Origin: JAIQFV01 sp041494885
GTDB lineage: Bacteria > Acidobacteriota > Terriglobia > JAIQFV01
Direction of reading: 5' to 3'
Assembly: GCA_041494885.1 (NCBI GenBank)
Contig: JBGQBO010000029.1
Span: 1 to 64,000, forward strand
Length of the DNA: 64,000 bases
A program made the position numbers and the translations under genes. Below the pieces are notes generated by a model. That model was given only the letters and a program-made list of their open reading frames with translations, had not been told where the DNA came from and made no database searches. Positions 18,126-29,185 of this stretch are shown piece by piece; positions within the stretch are counted from its first letter, which is position 1, and each line of letters starts with the position of its first letter.

Positions 18126-19325
18126 TCAAGTTGAAGTCAATCTTTTTTCCGCGAAAGCCACCAAGGCGGGGACCGCCGAGGGATCCTCCATTGAGCCCTG
18201 GGCCAGTGTCTTCGAACCCCCGCCCTTGAGCGGGAACACCTCCCCGCATGCTTTGAAAAACCGGCTCGCATCCACGCCTGAATCGGGGGAGGTCGCAATC
18301 ACGATCTGAGGCTTTTCACTGGTCAGCACAAAGAACACCACGACCTTCGATTCGGAGACGGCATGGCGGGCAAGCATTTTCACAGATTCGAGATCTTCAT
18401 TCTGAAGCGTCTCTACGAGGACACGCAGATCTCCGCAGGACCTCGCGTTGTGGAGCCGATTCCTTGCTTTGAATGAGGCCAATTCGTCAAGCAATTGAGA
18501 CCGCTCGCGACGAGTGGATTTCGACTCCTCAATCTGCTTTTCAATGAGGGGCGGGATTTGATCGAAGGTTGACGAGAGTAGTTTTGAAGCCAAGGCCAAG
18601 GTGGCGTAATCGCTCATGGACTGCCGCAGGGCGCGCCCTCCGCAAACGAACTCCACGCGCCAACCCTGTTTGTACCGCTCCACCTTGCGCGTGGCAAGAA
18701 GACCAATCTGACCGGTGCGCGTCACATGAGTGCCGCCACATGGAGTGCGATCAAAGCCGGGCACCTCGATGATCCGGAGAACCCCTTCACGATCCGATTC
18801 CTTCCGCAAATGCATCGCTACCGCTTCCTCCCGCGAAACATTCAACACGGCGACCTCACGGTCTTCAAAAATGACCTGATTGGCCAGACGGACCACCTTC
18901 TCCAGGTGGTCGGGCAGGGTCAGGCTCGTCCGCAGATCAATGGTGGACGTCTCCACACCGAGATGAAACCCCACGGTGGGGGCCTCGCACGCCCCGACAA
19001 AAGCTGCGGAAAGAATGTGTTGGCCGGTATGCTGTTGCATGTGGTCGAAGCGCCGAGTCCAATCGATCTTTCCCACGGCGCTGCGGCCCTGGACTGCGGC
19101 GGAGGTCACATGAACGACTTCGCCCGTATCTTCCCGTTCCATCACATCGACGACTTCAACCTCGTTGAGCGTCCCCACATCATTCGGTTGTCCCCCGCCG
19201 GTGGGATAAAACGCCGTTCGGTCAAGGAGAACCTGGAACTGACCCTTCATCTCACGCACGTCCAGAATCTGCGCCTCAAACTGGCGCAGGAAGGAATCCC
19301 GGTAATACAATCGTTCAGTCGGCAT
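18126..19325 (-). CDS. Alanyl-tRNA editing protein (AlaX-L type)
   Basis: Encodes 399 residues. It is a free-standing relative of the alanyl-tRNA synthetase editing domain, which removes serine or glycine wrongly attached to tRNA-Ala. The zinc site is visible as HTGQHILS (residues about 97-104) and CGGTHV (about 205-210). The N-terminal barrel carries FYPTGGGQPNDVGTL. A helical linker and a DHHA1-like C-terminal region (FFKACGEVFPLKGGGSKTLAQGS) follow, making it the long AlaX-L type. It starts 25 bases after the threonine synthase stop and is probably in the same operon. The single tRNA gene of the window is also tRNA-Ala, which I take as coincidence. Confidence 0.9.
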   Translation of the reverse strand: MPTERLYYRDSFLRQFEAQILDVREMKGQFQVLLDRTAFYPTGGGQPNDVGTLNEVEVVDVMEREDTGEVVHVTSAAVQGRSAVGKIDWTRRFDHMQQHTGQHILSAAFVGACEAPTVGFHLGVETSTIDLRTSLTLPDHLEKVVRLANQVIFEDREVAVLNVSREEAVAMHLRKESDREGVLRIIEVPGFDRTPCGGTHVTRTGQIGLLATRKVERYKQGWRVEFVCGGRALRQSMSDYATLALASKLLSSTFDQIPPLIEKQIEESKSTRRERSQLLDELASFKARNRLHNARSCGDLRVLVETLQNEDLESVKMLARHAVSESKVVVFFVLTSEKPQIVIATSPDSGVDASRFFKACGEVFPLKGGGSKTLAQGSMEDPSAVPALVAFAEKRLTST

Positions 19326-19350
19326 AAGTTCTGTGTCGTTGCACTTCGAT

Positions 19351-20520
<1,170 letters not shown>

Positions 20521-20848
20521 GAATGATGATTCCCTTTGAAATGAGTTTAAAAGCCGAAAGTATAACAGACCCTGAAGCCGTCACAAAAAAGGATATCGGG
20601 TCGAGGGAGAGTGACAGGCAGGTCACCGCAGAGGCGCAAAACGCGCAAACAAAATCATACTTTACTTTGAAAACTCCAAATACTTTAAGGGCTCTTGCGC
20701 CTCGGCGGCATAATCAGACTAACCCGTGAGATACACCAGAGGCCGGTAGAGGCGCGGGAGTGGCGGTAATGATTGCGCACTTCCGTATGCCCACAGGATC
20801 CACCCTCCGATTCTAAAGGCAGCCATTGCGTTCAATGATTTTGCCAAA
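20521..20848. other. Intergenic with a dispersed GC-rich repeat
   Basis: This 328-base gap lies upstream of thrC and downstream of the S9 peptidase stop. It contains a copy of a dispersed motif, CACCGCAGAGGCGCAAAACG (20624-20643), that recurs at 51742 and, inverted, near 48870. No gene or terminator is recognised. Confidence 0.5.
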
Positions 20849-23164
20849 TCAATTCGTTTTCGGCTCGCCTTCCTTCTCCTCTTCCGGCTTCTCGGACTTT
20901 TTCGAATCGTCCTTCAACGTGTCATTCAGGGTCTTCCAGTCGAACCAACCCTCCTTGCCCTTGATCCACTTCTCAAACCAGCCGAATTCACTGACCATCT
21001 TGACCATCTGATTGCGCATGTCCGGAATGCCGTGAGTGCTCCCGGGGTAGACCATGAACTCCGTGGGCACACCCAGTTTTTTCAAGGCCATGTGCAGTTC
21101 TTCACTTTGGGGCCGGGGCACCCGGGGATCGCCCTCCACCACATGGATCAGGGTCGGCGTTTTGGCGTTCTTGATGTATTTCAGGGGAGACATATCCCAG
21201 TAGTGCTCAAATCGATCGTAGGGCAGTCCCTGAAAATAGAACTCGCGGTTTCGCTGAATGTCTGTTTCTGCATACATGGATGTCCAATTCATCGCACCGG
21301 CGCCGGACGAGATGGCTTTGAATCGATTCGTATGGGTGAGTGTCCAGTTCGACCAATGTCCCCCCGCGCTCCAGCCCATCACGCCCATTCTGGCTTCGTC
21401 CACCATTCCCAACTTGATCAGGTAGTCCACGCCGGTCATGATGTCGTCAAAGCCCTGTCTGAAGTAATCGCCTGAGATTCCCAACTTGAACTTCTCGCCG
21501 TAGTTGGTGGAGCCCCGGTAGTTCGGCATCAGGCAAAAATATCCATTGGCGGCATACACGTGAGAATAGTTCACATAGCGCCCATTAAATCCGAGGAGAT
21601 CGGCGCTGGCGGGCCCCCCGTGAATTTGAACGATGAGGGGATAGCGCTTCCCCTTCTCGTACCCCACTGGCTTCACGAGCACGCCCTCAACCCATGTCCC
21701 ATCGGTACTCTTCCAGCGTACCGCCTCCGTCTCCCCCAGCAGAAAGTCCGCCACCTGCGGATTGGAATTCGTCAATCGTTTCCAGGTTCCACGGTCAGCA
21801 ACGGTCGCCAGGGAGGATGAATAAATATTTCCTGGCGAGGTGGGATCGGAATAGTTGATCATGAGGGTTCCCGTGTCTTCATCCTCCATCACATTGAGTG
21901 CGCCTTTGACCTCGGTCAGTGGTGTCACCTTCCCGCTCTCCACCGACACAGAAAAGAACTGATTGGTTGCGCCCATCCCTTCGTTGAAATAAACCGTTTT
22001 GTCATCTTTAGACCAGAATCCAACATTGACATCGGCATCAAATCCGGTGCCCAGTTTCTTCCAGGTCCCTCCCGCAACGGGACGCACGTAAACCCTGCCA
22101 TTGCGAGAGTACTTGAAATCGTCCGAAGCAGAATAGGCGATGAATGAACTGTCCGGCGAAAAGCTCAATGGCGTTTCACTAATGTCCTTGTTCTCGGTTA
22201 GCCGCTCTATTTTCCCGGTGGAAAGATTAAGCAGATATAGATCCGCATAATCGCGGGCTTCCGTGCCCTTTTCATAGCGGTTCATCGACCCGCCGTGAAA
22301 TCCGATCCACCGGGAATCCTTGGATTGGGTGAAGTCGGTCACCGTGTACTCTGTGCCGGAAGTCAATCGCTTTTCTTGCTTGGACTCCAGATCCATGGCC
22401 CAGAGATGGTTGGCCGGTGTCTGCTGGTCGCGAATCTTCACTGTGAATTTCTTTTCCTTCCGCTCTTTATCAGCCTTGTCAACAGAATCCGGAGAGAGGA
22501 AGTAGATCGACTTGCTATCGGGGGAAAACTGCCAAGAGTTGATGGGGGTGGAATGCTTGGTCAGCAGCTTCGCCTTCCCCAGGCCGATGTCGGCCGTCGA
22601 GAAGATCCAGATCTGCTGCTCTTCGGTCTTGCCGGCGGAAAAGGCAAGCCACTTACCATCTTTGCTGAACGCGAACGCGCCCACGCCCTCCTTGGCGTCC
22701 GTGATTTTCTCGGCTTCACCCCCGTCGGGGCGCATTCGATAGAGTTGGTTTCTTCCGCCGGCCGCGCCTTCGCTCCCTCCTCCACCTGGAGCGGCCGCCG
22801 CCCCCGGACCCGCGTCGCGATCCGAAGCAAATACAAAGAACTTTCCATCGCGCGACCACCGGGGGTTGATTTCATTCTTGTCGCGGGTGAAGGTCATCTC
22901 CTTATTGACCGTGCCATCGGTGGACGCGAGCCAGATATCGGTTTGGCTTTTGCCAGCCTTCCAGTCAGGCGTGGACAAGGTATAAAGCACCCATCTGGCG
23001 TCGGGACTGATGGCGGGGTTGCTCACAGTTCGCATCTCGATGATGTCCATAAAGGTCATCGGGCGCTTGGCAGGCTGCGCCAGGACCGAAATGCTTATCG
23101 AGACAAAAACGAGAAAAGATGCAAAAAGAAAGAGGGTTTTCGTACGAATCAGTTTGGATTTCAT
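20849..23164 (-). CDS. Exported S9 family peptidase (prolyl oligopeptidase/DPP type)
   Basis: Encodes 771 residues starting with a signal peptide (about residues 1-30, ending VSISISVLAQ). The first two thirds form a beta-propeller with repeated WD40-like/PD40 segments, for example NPAISPDARWVLYTLSTP and INPRWSRDGKFFVFASDRD. The C-terminal alpha/beta-hydrolase holds the nucleophile GWSAGGHWSNW, the acid in HVVEGDPRVPRPQSEEL and the His in YPGSTHGIPDMRN. It cleaves small peptides outside the cytoplasm. A low-complexity Gly/Ala insert lies near residues 120-135. CAGGAG lies about ten bases before the start. It is probably a monocistronic gene. Confidence 0.93.
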   Translation of the reverse strand: MKSKLIRTKTLFLFASFLVFVSISISVLAQPAKRPMTFMDIIEMRTVSNPAISPDARWVLYTLSTPDWKAGKSQTDIWLASTDGTVNKEMTFTRDKNEINPRWSRDGKFFVFASDRDAGPGAAAAPGGGGSEGAAGGRNQLYRMRPDGGEAEKITDAKEGVGAFAFSKDGKWLAFSAGKTEEQQIWIFSTADIGLGKAKLLTKHSTPINSWQFSPDSKSIYFLSPDSVDKADKERKEKKFTVKIRDQQTPANHLWAMDLESKQEKRLTSGTEYTVTDFTQSKDSRWIGFHGGSMNRYEKGTEARDYADLYLLNLSTGKIERLTENKDISETPLSFSPDSSFIAYSASDDFKYSRNGRVYVRPVAGGTWKKLGTGFDADVNVGFWSKDDKTVYFNEGMGATNQFFSVSVESGKVTPLTEVKGALNVMEDEDTGTLMINYSDPTSPGNIYSSSLATVADRGTWKRLTNSNPQVADFLLGETEAVRWKSTDGTWVEGVLVKPVGYEKGKRYPLIVQIHGGPASADLLGFNGRYVNYSHVYAANGYFCLMPNYRGSTNYGEKFKLGISGDYFRQGFDDIMTGVDYLIKLGMVDEARMGVMGWSAGGHWSNWTLTHTNRFKAISSGAGAMNWTSMYAETDIQRNREFYFQGLPYDRFEHYWDMSPLKYIKNAKTPTLIHVVEGDPRVPRPQSEELHMALKKLGVPTEFMVYPGSTHGIPDMRNQMVKMVSEFGWFEKWIKGKEGWFDWKTLNDTLKDDSKKSEKPEEEKEGEPKTN

Positions 23165-23323
23165 AGAAAATCGTTCTCCTGGAAGGCATGTGGTAAGAAT
23201 GGAAGACTGCAGTGGTACGACGAGAGAAATGACGGTTCTTCCGAATTTGACGTTACGCTGGACAAGGATCGCTTTCGCAGGCGTAAGTCGACACCCGCAA
23301 GCCCCTGGAGACGCCGTCGGCCT

Positions 23324-24346
23324 TCAGTCCACAAGCAGTATGACCTTGCCCAGATTTTTCCGGTCCTGGATGAAATGGTGGGCCGCATCGGCTTCGTTCA
23401 AGAGAAAGGTGCTGCCGACATGGGGAGAAATCTTTCCTTGATCGAACAAGTCAAGCAGCGCTTTCACTTCCTCAGCCAGCACTCCCCCTGCGTTCCACAG
23501 ACGACCCAGGTGAACTCCAAAGACGGCACGATTGTGGAGCATCATATCCATCGGCGAGAACTTCGGTGTGCGAAGGAACTGGACTCCCGCATTGAGCAAA
23601 TTCCTCCCTTTGCTGGAGACGCTGCTGGAAAACCCAAAAACCATGAGTCGTCCCAGTGGGGCAAGCATCCGATACCCTTTGCGCAGTGATTTTCCGCCTA
23701 TCGGGTCCAGAATGATCTCGACGCCTTCACCCTGGGTGATTCGCTGGACCTCCTGCTCGTAATCCTGGGTGTGATAGTCGATGTGGTGGTGGAGCCCCCG
23801 GGACATAAGGAAATCCTTCTTGGAGGCAGAAGCGGTCCCAAACGTTTCTGCCCCTGCTACCTTGCACAGTTCCAGCGCCGCCAGTCCGACGCCTCCTGCG
23901 GCCTGATGAATCAGTACGCGCTCGCCTTTCCGGACATGCCCCAGGAAGTAAAGCATGTGATAGGCGGTCAGGTAATTGACGGGGAGGGCTGCGCCCTGCT
24001 CGAACGACATGGTTGCCGGCATGGAAACCACACGATCTGCGGCGACGCAAACGGATTCCGTATAACCCCCGTATTCCGTCATGGCGATTACGCGGTCCCC
24101 GATCTGGCGGCCCTTCACCCCACTTCCCAATCGATCAATGGTTCCGCTCACCTCGTAACCCGGCACAAACGGCAGCTGGGGTGCACCTGCATACAATCCC
24201 AGCCGCATCATGATGTCGGCAAAGTTCACCCCGGAGGCTCTAACATGCACTCGCACCTCCTGGGGCTTGGGCTGCGTTTCAGCAACCTCCTGGATCTGGA
24301 GGACCTCAGGAGGACCCAGTTTGGTAATGAAGACGGATCGCGGCAT
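23324..24346 (-). CDS. Zinc-independent quinone oxidoreductase (MDR family)
   Basis: Encodes 340 residues. The N-terminal GroES-like domain (VRVHVRASGVNFADIMMRLGLY) and the Rossmann NADPH site (AAGGVGLAALELCKVAGA) identify a medium-chain reductase of the quinone oxidoreductase branch. The catalytic zinc ligands (Cys-His-Glu/Cys) and the structural zinc Cys quartet of alcohol dehydrogenases are absent, as expected for that branch. The conserved VPGYEVSGTIDRLGSGV is present. It probably reduces enones or quinones with NADPH in the cytoplasm. Its neighbours are unrelated peptidase and DUF1028 genes. Confidence 0.88.
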   Translation of the reverse strand: MPRSVFITKLGPPEVLQIQEVAETQPKPQEVRVHVRASGVNFADIMMRLGLYAGAPQLPFVPGYEVSGTIDRLGSGVKGRQIGDRVIAMTEYGGYTESVCVAADRVVSMPATMSFEQGAALPVNYLTAYHMLYFLGHVRKGERVLIHQAAGGVGLAALELCKVAGAETFGTASASKKDFLMSRGLHHHIDYHTQDYEQEVQRITQGEGVEIILDPIGGKSLRKGYRMLAPLGRLMVFGFSSSVSSKGRNLLNAGVQFLRTPKFSPMDMMLHNRAVFGVHLGRLWNAGGVLAEEVKALLDLFDQGKISPHVGSTFLLNEADAAHHFIQDRKNLGKVILLVD

Positions 24347-24476
24347 AGTTTATTCAGCATCCCTTCGCATCGAAGGATAAGAGCAATGTATCGCGCCAAG
24401 ACACCAGGACTGCAAAAAGCATGAAACAAACCCATTATTACCTTGACGAATTTGCAGCCTGGCGAGAGAGCATGAT

Positions 24477-25508
24477 CTATTTCCGGGCGCTCAAAATCTT
24501 CTCGATCACTTTGGGATCCTCCGGCAGCATCTTCGAATGTGGCAACCGCGGGACAAGTTCAGCCCATTTGGCGCCCTGCTCCGCATCGGCGAAGACCTTT
24601 CTGAATAACGGAAGTGCCTCGTCGACGCGCTTGGCGTTGACCAGCGTGATGGCGTGCCAGAACACCATTTCGATGTTGTCCGGGACCATCTGCTCCGCAG
24701 TCCCGTACTCGCGGATGGCGCCCTCGACATCCGCCTTGGCAAACAGATTGTCCCCCTCGTCCATGTGATGGTAGGCGCGATTCAGCCTTACCAGCCGCTT
24801 CAATTCTGGGATGGGATTATTGCTATCCTCGACCCGCAAATCGACCAGGCGATCGACCCACGGCCGGCCTGTTGATTTTCCGGCAACCACCACAATTGCG
24901 GCCGATTGTTTTCCCCGGATATCGCCGCCTTCTGCCTGGGCGGCCTCCAACGCGGCCAGCAGGCGATCCGTTAAGTCTCCCTTGGAATCCTCATAAGCGC
25001 GGGCCATAGCTCCCCAAACCGTGTTTTTCTCCATGAGATTGGCCTCGGTGGTGAAGCCCTTCCCCACCACGTCACCGGCCATCTGGATACAATGCTCTCC
25101 AGTGTGCGCGGCGCTGCGCCCTTCGGCATCCACCATCGCCACCTGGCGCACGTCGGCGTTGGCATCCGCTGCGAGCAAGGCCTTCAGGGCCTCCGGCGCG
25201 GATTTGCCGGCGCGCATCAAATCGAGTCCCAGCGGGCCATATCCCGGCTCAACAATCGATTGCGTCGCCACTGCCCCCACGCCTGCCTCGGCCCAGGGCA
25301 CGACACTTCCGACCGAAAACCAGTGCGATTGGACGGCCACTCCCAGTTCACCCGTCGCCGGATCGCGGGCCACAATCGAAAAGGTGTGGACCGGACGCAG
25401 GGCATTGCTGTTCCGGGGGGTCACCTGCCCAGAGCTTCGACCACAAGAAATAATCACACACAACAATGCTAGTTCCAAAATGCGACTTCCTTGGAGATGC
25501 TTCGACAT
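24477..25508 (-). CDS. Exported DUF1028 (Ntn-hydrolase-like) protein with C-terminal extension
   Basis: Encodes 343 residues with AAGGAGG directly upstream of the start. A signal peptide (about residues 1-28) precedes TFSIVARDPATGELGVAVQS, the hallmark of DUF1028, whose fold resembles N-terminal nucleophile hydrolases. Further blocks are AEAGVGAVATQSIVEPGYGPLG and GEHCIQMAGDVVGKGFTTEAN. The domain ends near residue 240. The last 100 residues are helical, with a TPR-like helix pair (YHHMDEGDNLFAKADVEGAIREYGTAE) and DEALPLFRKVFADA. Some family members carry such a tail. The biochemical activity of DUF1028 is not established. Confidence 0.88.
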   Translation of the reverse strand: MSKHLQGSRILELALLCVIISCGRSSGQVTPRNSNALRPVHTFSIVARDPATGELGVAVQSHWFSVGSVVPWAEAGVGAVATQSIVEPGYGPLGLDLMRAGKSAPEALKALLAADANADVRQVAMVDAEGRSAAHTGEHCIQMAGDVVGKGFTTEANLMEKNTVWGAMARAYEDSKGDLTDRLLAALEAAQAEGGDIRGKQSAAIVVVAGKSTGRPWVDRLVDLRVEDSNNPIPELKRLVRLNRAYHHMDEGDNLFAKADVEGAIREYGTAEQMVPDNIEMVFWHAITLVNAKRVDEALPLFRKVFADAEQGAKWAELVPRLPHSKMLPEDPKVIEKILSARK

Positions 25509-25645
25509 CGATTCCTCCTTGAGGATGATCTTTGCAGGCCCAAATTCTTTCGCCCCTCTGGCGCGAACTCACGACTCACACCGTGGGGCACTCCCTTACG
25601 TAGCTTCGAAACAGGTTATCCCTTCACCTTCGTGGCTTCCTTAAT

Positions 25646-26059
25646 TCAGTGGTTACCTTTGGTTTTCTCCATGATTTTCAAAACCGTCTCAATGTTGTAG
25701 TAGATCCGCCACTCCGACACGAGCCCCTCTTTCACGACGCCTTTCCAGGCCGCGGGGATTTCCCATCGATTTTCTGATTTGAGGATGCCTCCGGGAGCAT
25801 AAGTGCCCCGCGCCGTTCCAAAAATCCCGACGATATTTTCGGATTGAGTCGTTCCTTCTTGTTCAATCCGGTAATCGGGAAACATCCGAAAATACCCCGT
25901 CCATCCCCGCCGTAGTGTTTCACGCCCTCGCGCTACTCCGCCTAGTGCATCAATGAATACGTGGTCTTCCGAGATTAGAGCGCACAACTCCTCGACACTA
26001 TGCCGATTGATAGAGTCAATGAAGCTTTGGATTGTCTGTAGGGTGTTTTCACTGTCCAA
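25646..26059 (-). CDS. NTF2-like/SnoaL-type protein
   Basis: Encodes 137 residues beginning at a TTG (26059). The cone-shaped NTF2 fold is recognisable: an N-terminal helix pair (IQSFIDSINRHSVEELCALISEDHVFIDALGG), then ETLRRGWTGYFRMFPDYRI and a run of beta strands ending VSEWRIYYNIETVLKIM. Such proteins include SnoaL-type cyclases and many uncharacterised enzymes or binding proteins. It is cytoplasmic. A TTG start with only a weak AAGGGA site is the least certain point. No substrate can be named. Confidence 0.8.
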   Translation of the reverse strand: MDSENTLQTIQSFIDSINRHSVEELCALISEDHVFIDALGGVARGRETLRRGWTGYFRMFPDYRIEQEGTTQSENIVGIFGTARGTYAPGGILKSENRWEIPAAWKGVVKEGLVSEWRIYYNIETVLKIMEKTKGNH

Positions 26060-26161
26060 TGGTGCACAGTCCCTTTCGACTTGGATCGCAGATTACACCC
26101 GATCGGATCATGACAGATCTTCTTGCCCTGCGGGTCAGCTCTCTCAAGCCCCGGTGATTAC

Positions 26162-28366
26162 TCATCGACTCTCGATGATCCGGGTGGCGGCATCAATTTG
26201 CGTCGCCACATCGAGCAACGCGGCTCGAATCTTTTCCATCTGGGGCTTGACCTCGGACCAATGCTCTTGCTCAATGGCTTCGCGCACTCCCGGCAGGGTT
26301 TTCACCCCATACCCGGTATAAAGGCCCGGAGCATAAATCTCATGTTTGAACCATGGGCGGCCGGGGAGGCCCTCTTTATTGACCATATGCCGCTCAATCA
26401 GAAGTAATATTTGATTCAATGCAGTCCGCTGAGCGGCGCTCATCACCCCGTCGCCCTCCGATGAACGTTTTCTGAATGTCGCCTGATATCGCTCTGCGGC
26501 TTGCTTCAAGTTCGCGGCGGCCTCTTTAAGTGATGACAATTCGATCGACTCAGGGGGCTTGGCCTCCTGACTCAGCTTCTCCAATTCAGTCACATATTTG
26601 GTGACCGTATCGGCAAGATCTTCGAACTCGAATGGCAGGGCACTCGCATTGGCCATCCGCATGACGGACGAGCCCACCGTCTGCGCCAGGGCGCGGCCAT
26701 ATTCAAACGTGGTATCTGAGAACCGGGTATACCATGCAAAGGAGTCGTAGATGGAATGATAGACACCCCCGTCCCCTTCTCCGCCGAACCCCAGGTTTAG
26801 GGACGCCACTCCCAGATGATCGATAAATACAGTGTAATCGGAACCCGAACCCAACGCGCCAATACGCAAATCCGCCCGCTCCTTGAGTTCTTTCTTTTCT
26901 TCTTCGGTCTTGGCCTTCTCCTGGCGGCGATCCTGGAGTGCCTCCCAAATCGATTTGCCGGACTGAGGATCGCGGACATCGCGCATCACTTCGTTCATGA
27001 ACCTTTCCAAGGTGTGAGAACCTGAAACGCCAAGCCATCCTTTGCCATTGGTGTCGGTGTTGAGGTAAGCGGCTGCCTTGGTGTTCAATTCTTCGGCATG
27101 AGCCTCGGCCCACTCGGTGGAACCCAGCAAGCCCGGTTCTTCGCCATCCCACGCAGCGAAAATGATCGTTCGCTTGGGCCGCCAACCCTGCTGCATCAAC
27201 ATCCCGAGAGCGCGGGCTTCTTCCAGTTCAGCGACCAGTCCGCTAATCGGATCTGACGCCCCATTCACCCAGGCGTCATGATGGTTTCCTCGAACAATCC
27301 ATTGGTCCGGAAAATCGCTTCCCTCAATGCGCGCGATGACGTCATAGATGGGTTCGATATTCCAGTTGAAAGCGGCTTTCAGATGAACAACAGCGGGGCC
27401 AGGCCCAATGTGATAGGTGATGGGGAGCGCGCCCCGCCAGGCTTCCGGCGCGACGGGGCCCCGGATGCTCTTCAGAATAGGCAACGCATCCCCGTATGAA
27501 ATCGGGAGGACGGGGATCTTCATCAAGGTCTTGGCCTCTTCAAGAGGCAACCGTTTCGCGCCCTTGACACTGCCCCAACCGGGAGTCTCCGGATCACCGG
27601 GATAGATCGGCATGTCCGCCACACTGCCGCGCTGAACCCCATGCCAGGGCCGGTAGGCGCCCTCCGGATAAATGTCCCCCTTAAAATAACCGTCATCGTG
27701 GGGATCCGAGTAGATCAAACATCCCACGGCCCCATGTTCATACGCCACTTTGGGCTTGATGCCGCGCCAACTCTCGCCATAGCGCGCCAGGACGATCTTG
27801 CCTTTGACATCAATCCCCAGTTTGGCGAGATCCTCATAATCTTTTGGAGTTCCGTAGTTCACATAGATGACCTGTGCCCTCACATCACCATCGGCAGAGT
27901 AGGCGTTATAGGTGGGCAACTGACCGGAATTCGTGGAATCAGGGTCTTCCACCACGGCAGGCTCCTTCAGCAACGCCGTGTATTTCTCGGGCTCAACGAG
28001 TTCGACCAGACGTTCCCTGGGGGTAGGAAAAAGCACATAGAACTGCTCAATTTCCGCCTTCAACCCATACTCACGAAATTTCCGTAGGATGAATTCGGCG
28101 TTCTCCTTGTCTTTCACCGATCCCACGTGATGGGGCGCAGAGGAAAGAATACGCATATTTTCGCGGAGGTTTTTGGGATCGGGGATCGCCCGCATTTTCT
28201 CTTCCCACTCCCGCTCGGCTTTGCTCTCAGCGGTCGAGTACCCGCGCAGGGATTCAGTACCTCGAGCGGCGTCTTTCTGTGCCCAGGTGTGGGCTATACC
28301 ACCGAGCTCAATAACGAAACACAGGGATACGATCAAAGAAGCATTACGAAAGCCACGAAGACGCAT
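26162..28366 (-). CDS. Exported M28 peptidase (glutamate carboxypeptidase II-like)
   Basis: Encodes 734 residues with an N-terminal signal sequence (about 1-30). A protease-associated (PA) domain (GKIVLARYGESWRGIKPKVAYEHGAVGCLIYSDP) precedes the M28 zinc-peptidase domain. Metal ligands can be read in VRGNHHDAWVNGASDPISGL (His and Asp) and FAAWDGEEPGLLGSTEWAE (catalytic Glu and metal-binding Glu), with a further His in the block near SDYTVFIDHLG. The C-terminal 130 residues form the transferrin-receptor-like dimerisation helices. The layout matches NAALADase/GCPII, which release C-terminal glutamate or other residues from peptides. It is periplasmic or secreted. Confidence 0.92.
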   Translation of the reverse strand: MRLRGFRNASLIVSLCFVIELGGIAHTWAQKDAARGTESLRGYSTAESKAEREWEEKMRAIPDPKNLRENMRILSSAPHHVGSVKDKENAEFILRKFREYGLKAEIEQFYVLFPTPRERLVELVEPEKYTALLKEPAVVEDPDSTNSGQLPTYNAYSADGDVRAQVIYVNYGTPKDYEDLAKLGIDVKGKIVLARYGESWRGIKPKVAYEHGAVGCLIYSDPHDDGYFKGDIYPEGAYRPWHGVQRGSVADMPIYPGDPETPGWGSVKGAKRLPLEEAKTLMKIPVLPISYGDALPILKSIRGPVAPEAWRGALPITYHIGPGPAVVHLKAAFNWNIEPIYDVIARIEGSDFPDQWIVRGNHHDAWVNGASDPISGLVAELEEARALGMLMQQGWRPKRTIIFAAWDGEEPGLLGSTEWAEAHAEELNTKAAAYLNTDTNGKGWLGVSGSHTLERFMNEVMRDVRDPQSGKSIWEALQDRRQEKAKTEEEKKELKERADLRIGALGSGSDYTVFIDHLGVASLNLGFGGEGDGGVYHSIYDSFAWYTRFSDTTFEYGRALAQTVGSSVMRMANASALPFEFEDLADTVTKYVTELEKLSQEAKPPESIELSSLKEAAANLKQAAERYQATFRKRSSEGDGVMSAAQRTALNQILLLIERHMVNKEGLPGRPWFKHEIYAPGLYTGYGVKTLPGVREAIEQEHWSEVKPQMEKIRAALLDVATQIDAATRIIESR

Positions 28367-28703
28367 TTATTTTTTGTCTCCTTGTCGAATAAGTATGGGA
28401 TCGCTGGCGGCAGGCTAGCCCGCGAGCGCAGACTCGGAATCGTGCGGCACAGGGTGGCGACTGAAGGGAGCTCATGCGAGAGGACAGTATGCGCAAGGTT
28501 CCTGTTGAAAAAAAGAAGTGGATAACCTTGAATTCAGACAAATGCCCCACCCCGGTGATCAGGGTGTTGAATCGCTGAATTTCGAAGAGTTCAAAACACA
28601 GATCCGGAGGTTGTGAACCATGTAACGGTGGAAGAAGCCCTTAGATGACCCAACCTTTCAGGATGTCAAACCACCCGGTGCTTTCACAGCCTGGGGAACA
28701 GGA
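28367..28703. other. Intergenic, no feature recognised
   Basis: This 337-base gap lies between the M28 peptidase start and the ferredoxin stop. A few short frames on both strands lack any signature. It must contain the peptidase promoter, which I could not locate with confidence. Confidence 0.4.
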
Positions 28704-29111
28704 CTAGTGCTCTTCCTTTGCAGCATTGCGATTCCATTCGGGGACTTCCACGACGACGTCCTGGGTTCCATTGGGAACGGTTTGGCATGACAGGCGGGAA
28801 TCCAGTTCGAGGCCGGGCGCCTCCTGAATCATATCATCCTCATCATCCGAGGATTGATTGCAGGTCTCCAGTCCCTGACGCACATAAACATGACACGTGG
28901 AACAGGCGCAAACGCCCCCGCAGGCATGATCCAGGTCGATTCCATTCCCCAGACCGATCGAAAGAATGGACCCCGGCAAACCATCGACGTGCTCGGGCAA
29001 ATGATCGGGATCCACCTCGACGGTCTTATTCATGGGCAGGAAGGTAATCTTGTACTTGGTCTTCGGCGGTGGAACTTCCACTGCGGTCAGATATGGATTT
29101 CTTCCACCCAT
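28704..29111 (-). CDS. 2Fe-2S ferredoxin, adrenodoxin/Isc type
   Basis: Encodes 135 residues. The cluster ligands are in CGGVCACSTCHVYV (three Cys of the CxxxxCxxC pattern) and in SRLSCQTVPNG (fourth Cys). The block YVRQGLETCNQSSDDEDDMIQEAPGLELDSRL is the acidic partner-docking region typical of adrenodoxin-like ferredoxins. It donates electrons in the cytoplasm, often to Fe-S assembly or P450-type enzymes. No Isc genes or reductase lie nearby. The N-terminal 20 residues (MGGRNPYLTAVEVPPPKTK) are an extension relative to standard Fdx. Confidence 0.92.
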   Translation of the reverse strand: MGGRNPYLTAVEVPPPKTKYKITFLPMNKTVEVDPDHLPEHVDGLPGSILSIGLGNGIDLDHACGGVCACSTCHVYVRQGLETCNQSSDDEDDMIQEAPGLELDSRLSCQTVPNGTQDVVVEVPEWNRNAAKEEH

Positions 29112-29185
29112 GGTTGAGCTCTAATCTCCCCGATTGAAATTAAACATAATTATAGCACATCGCGAACGCCGAACCTTCTGGGAGA

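Noticed and set aside
22295..23689. Plus-strand open frame of 464 codons
   Set aside because: Lies antisense to the S9 peptidase and quinone oxidoreductase genes, which have complete catalytic motifs. No family signature in the plus-strand frame.
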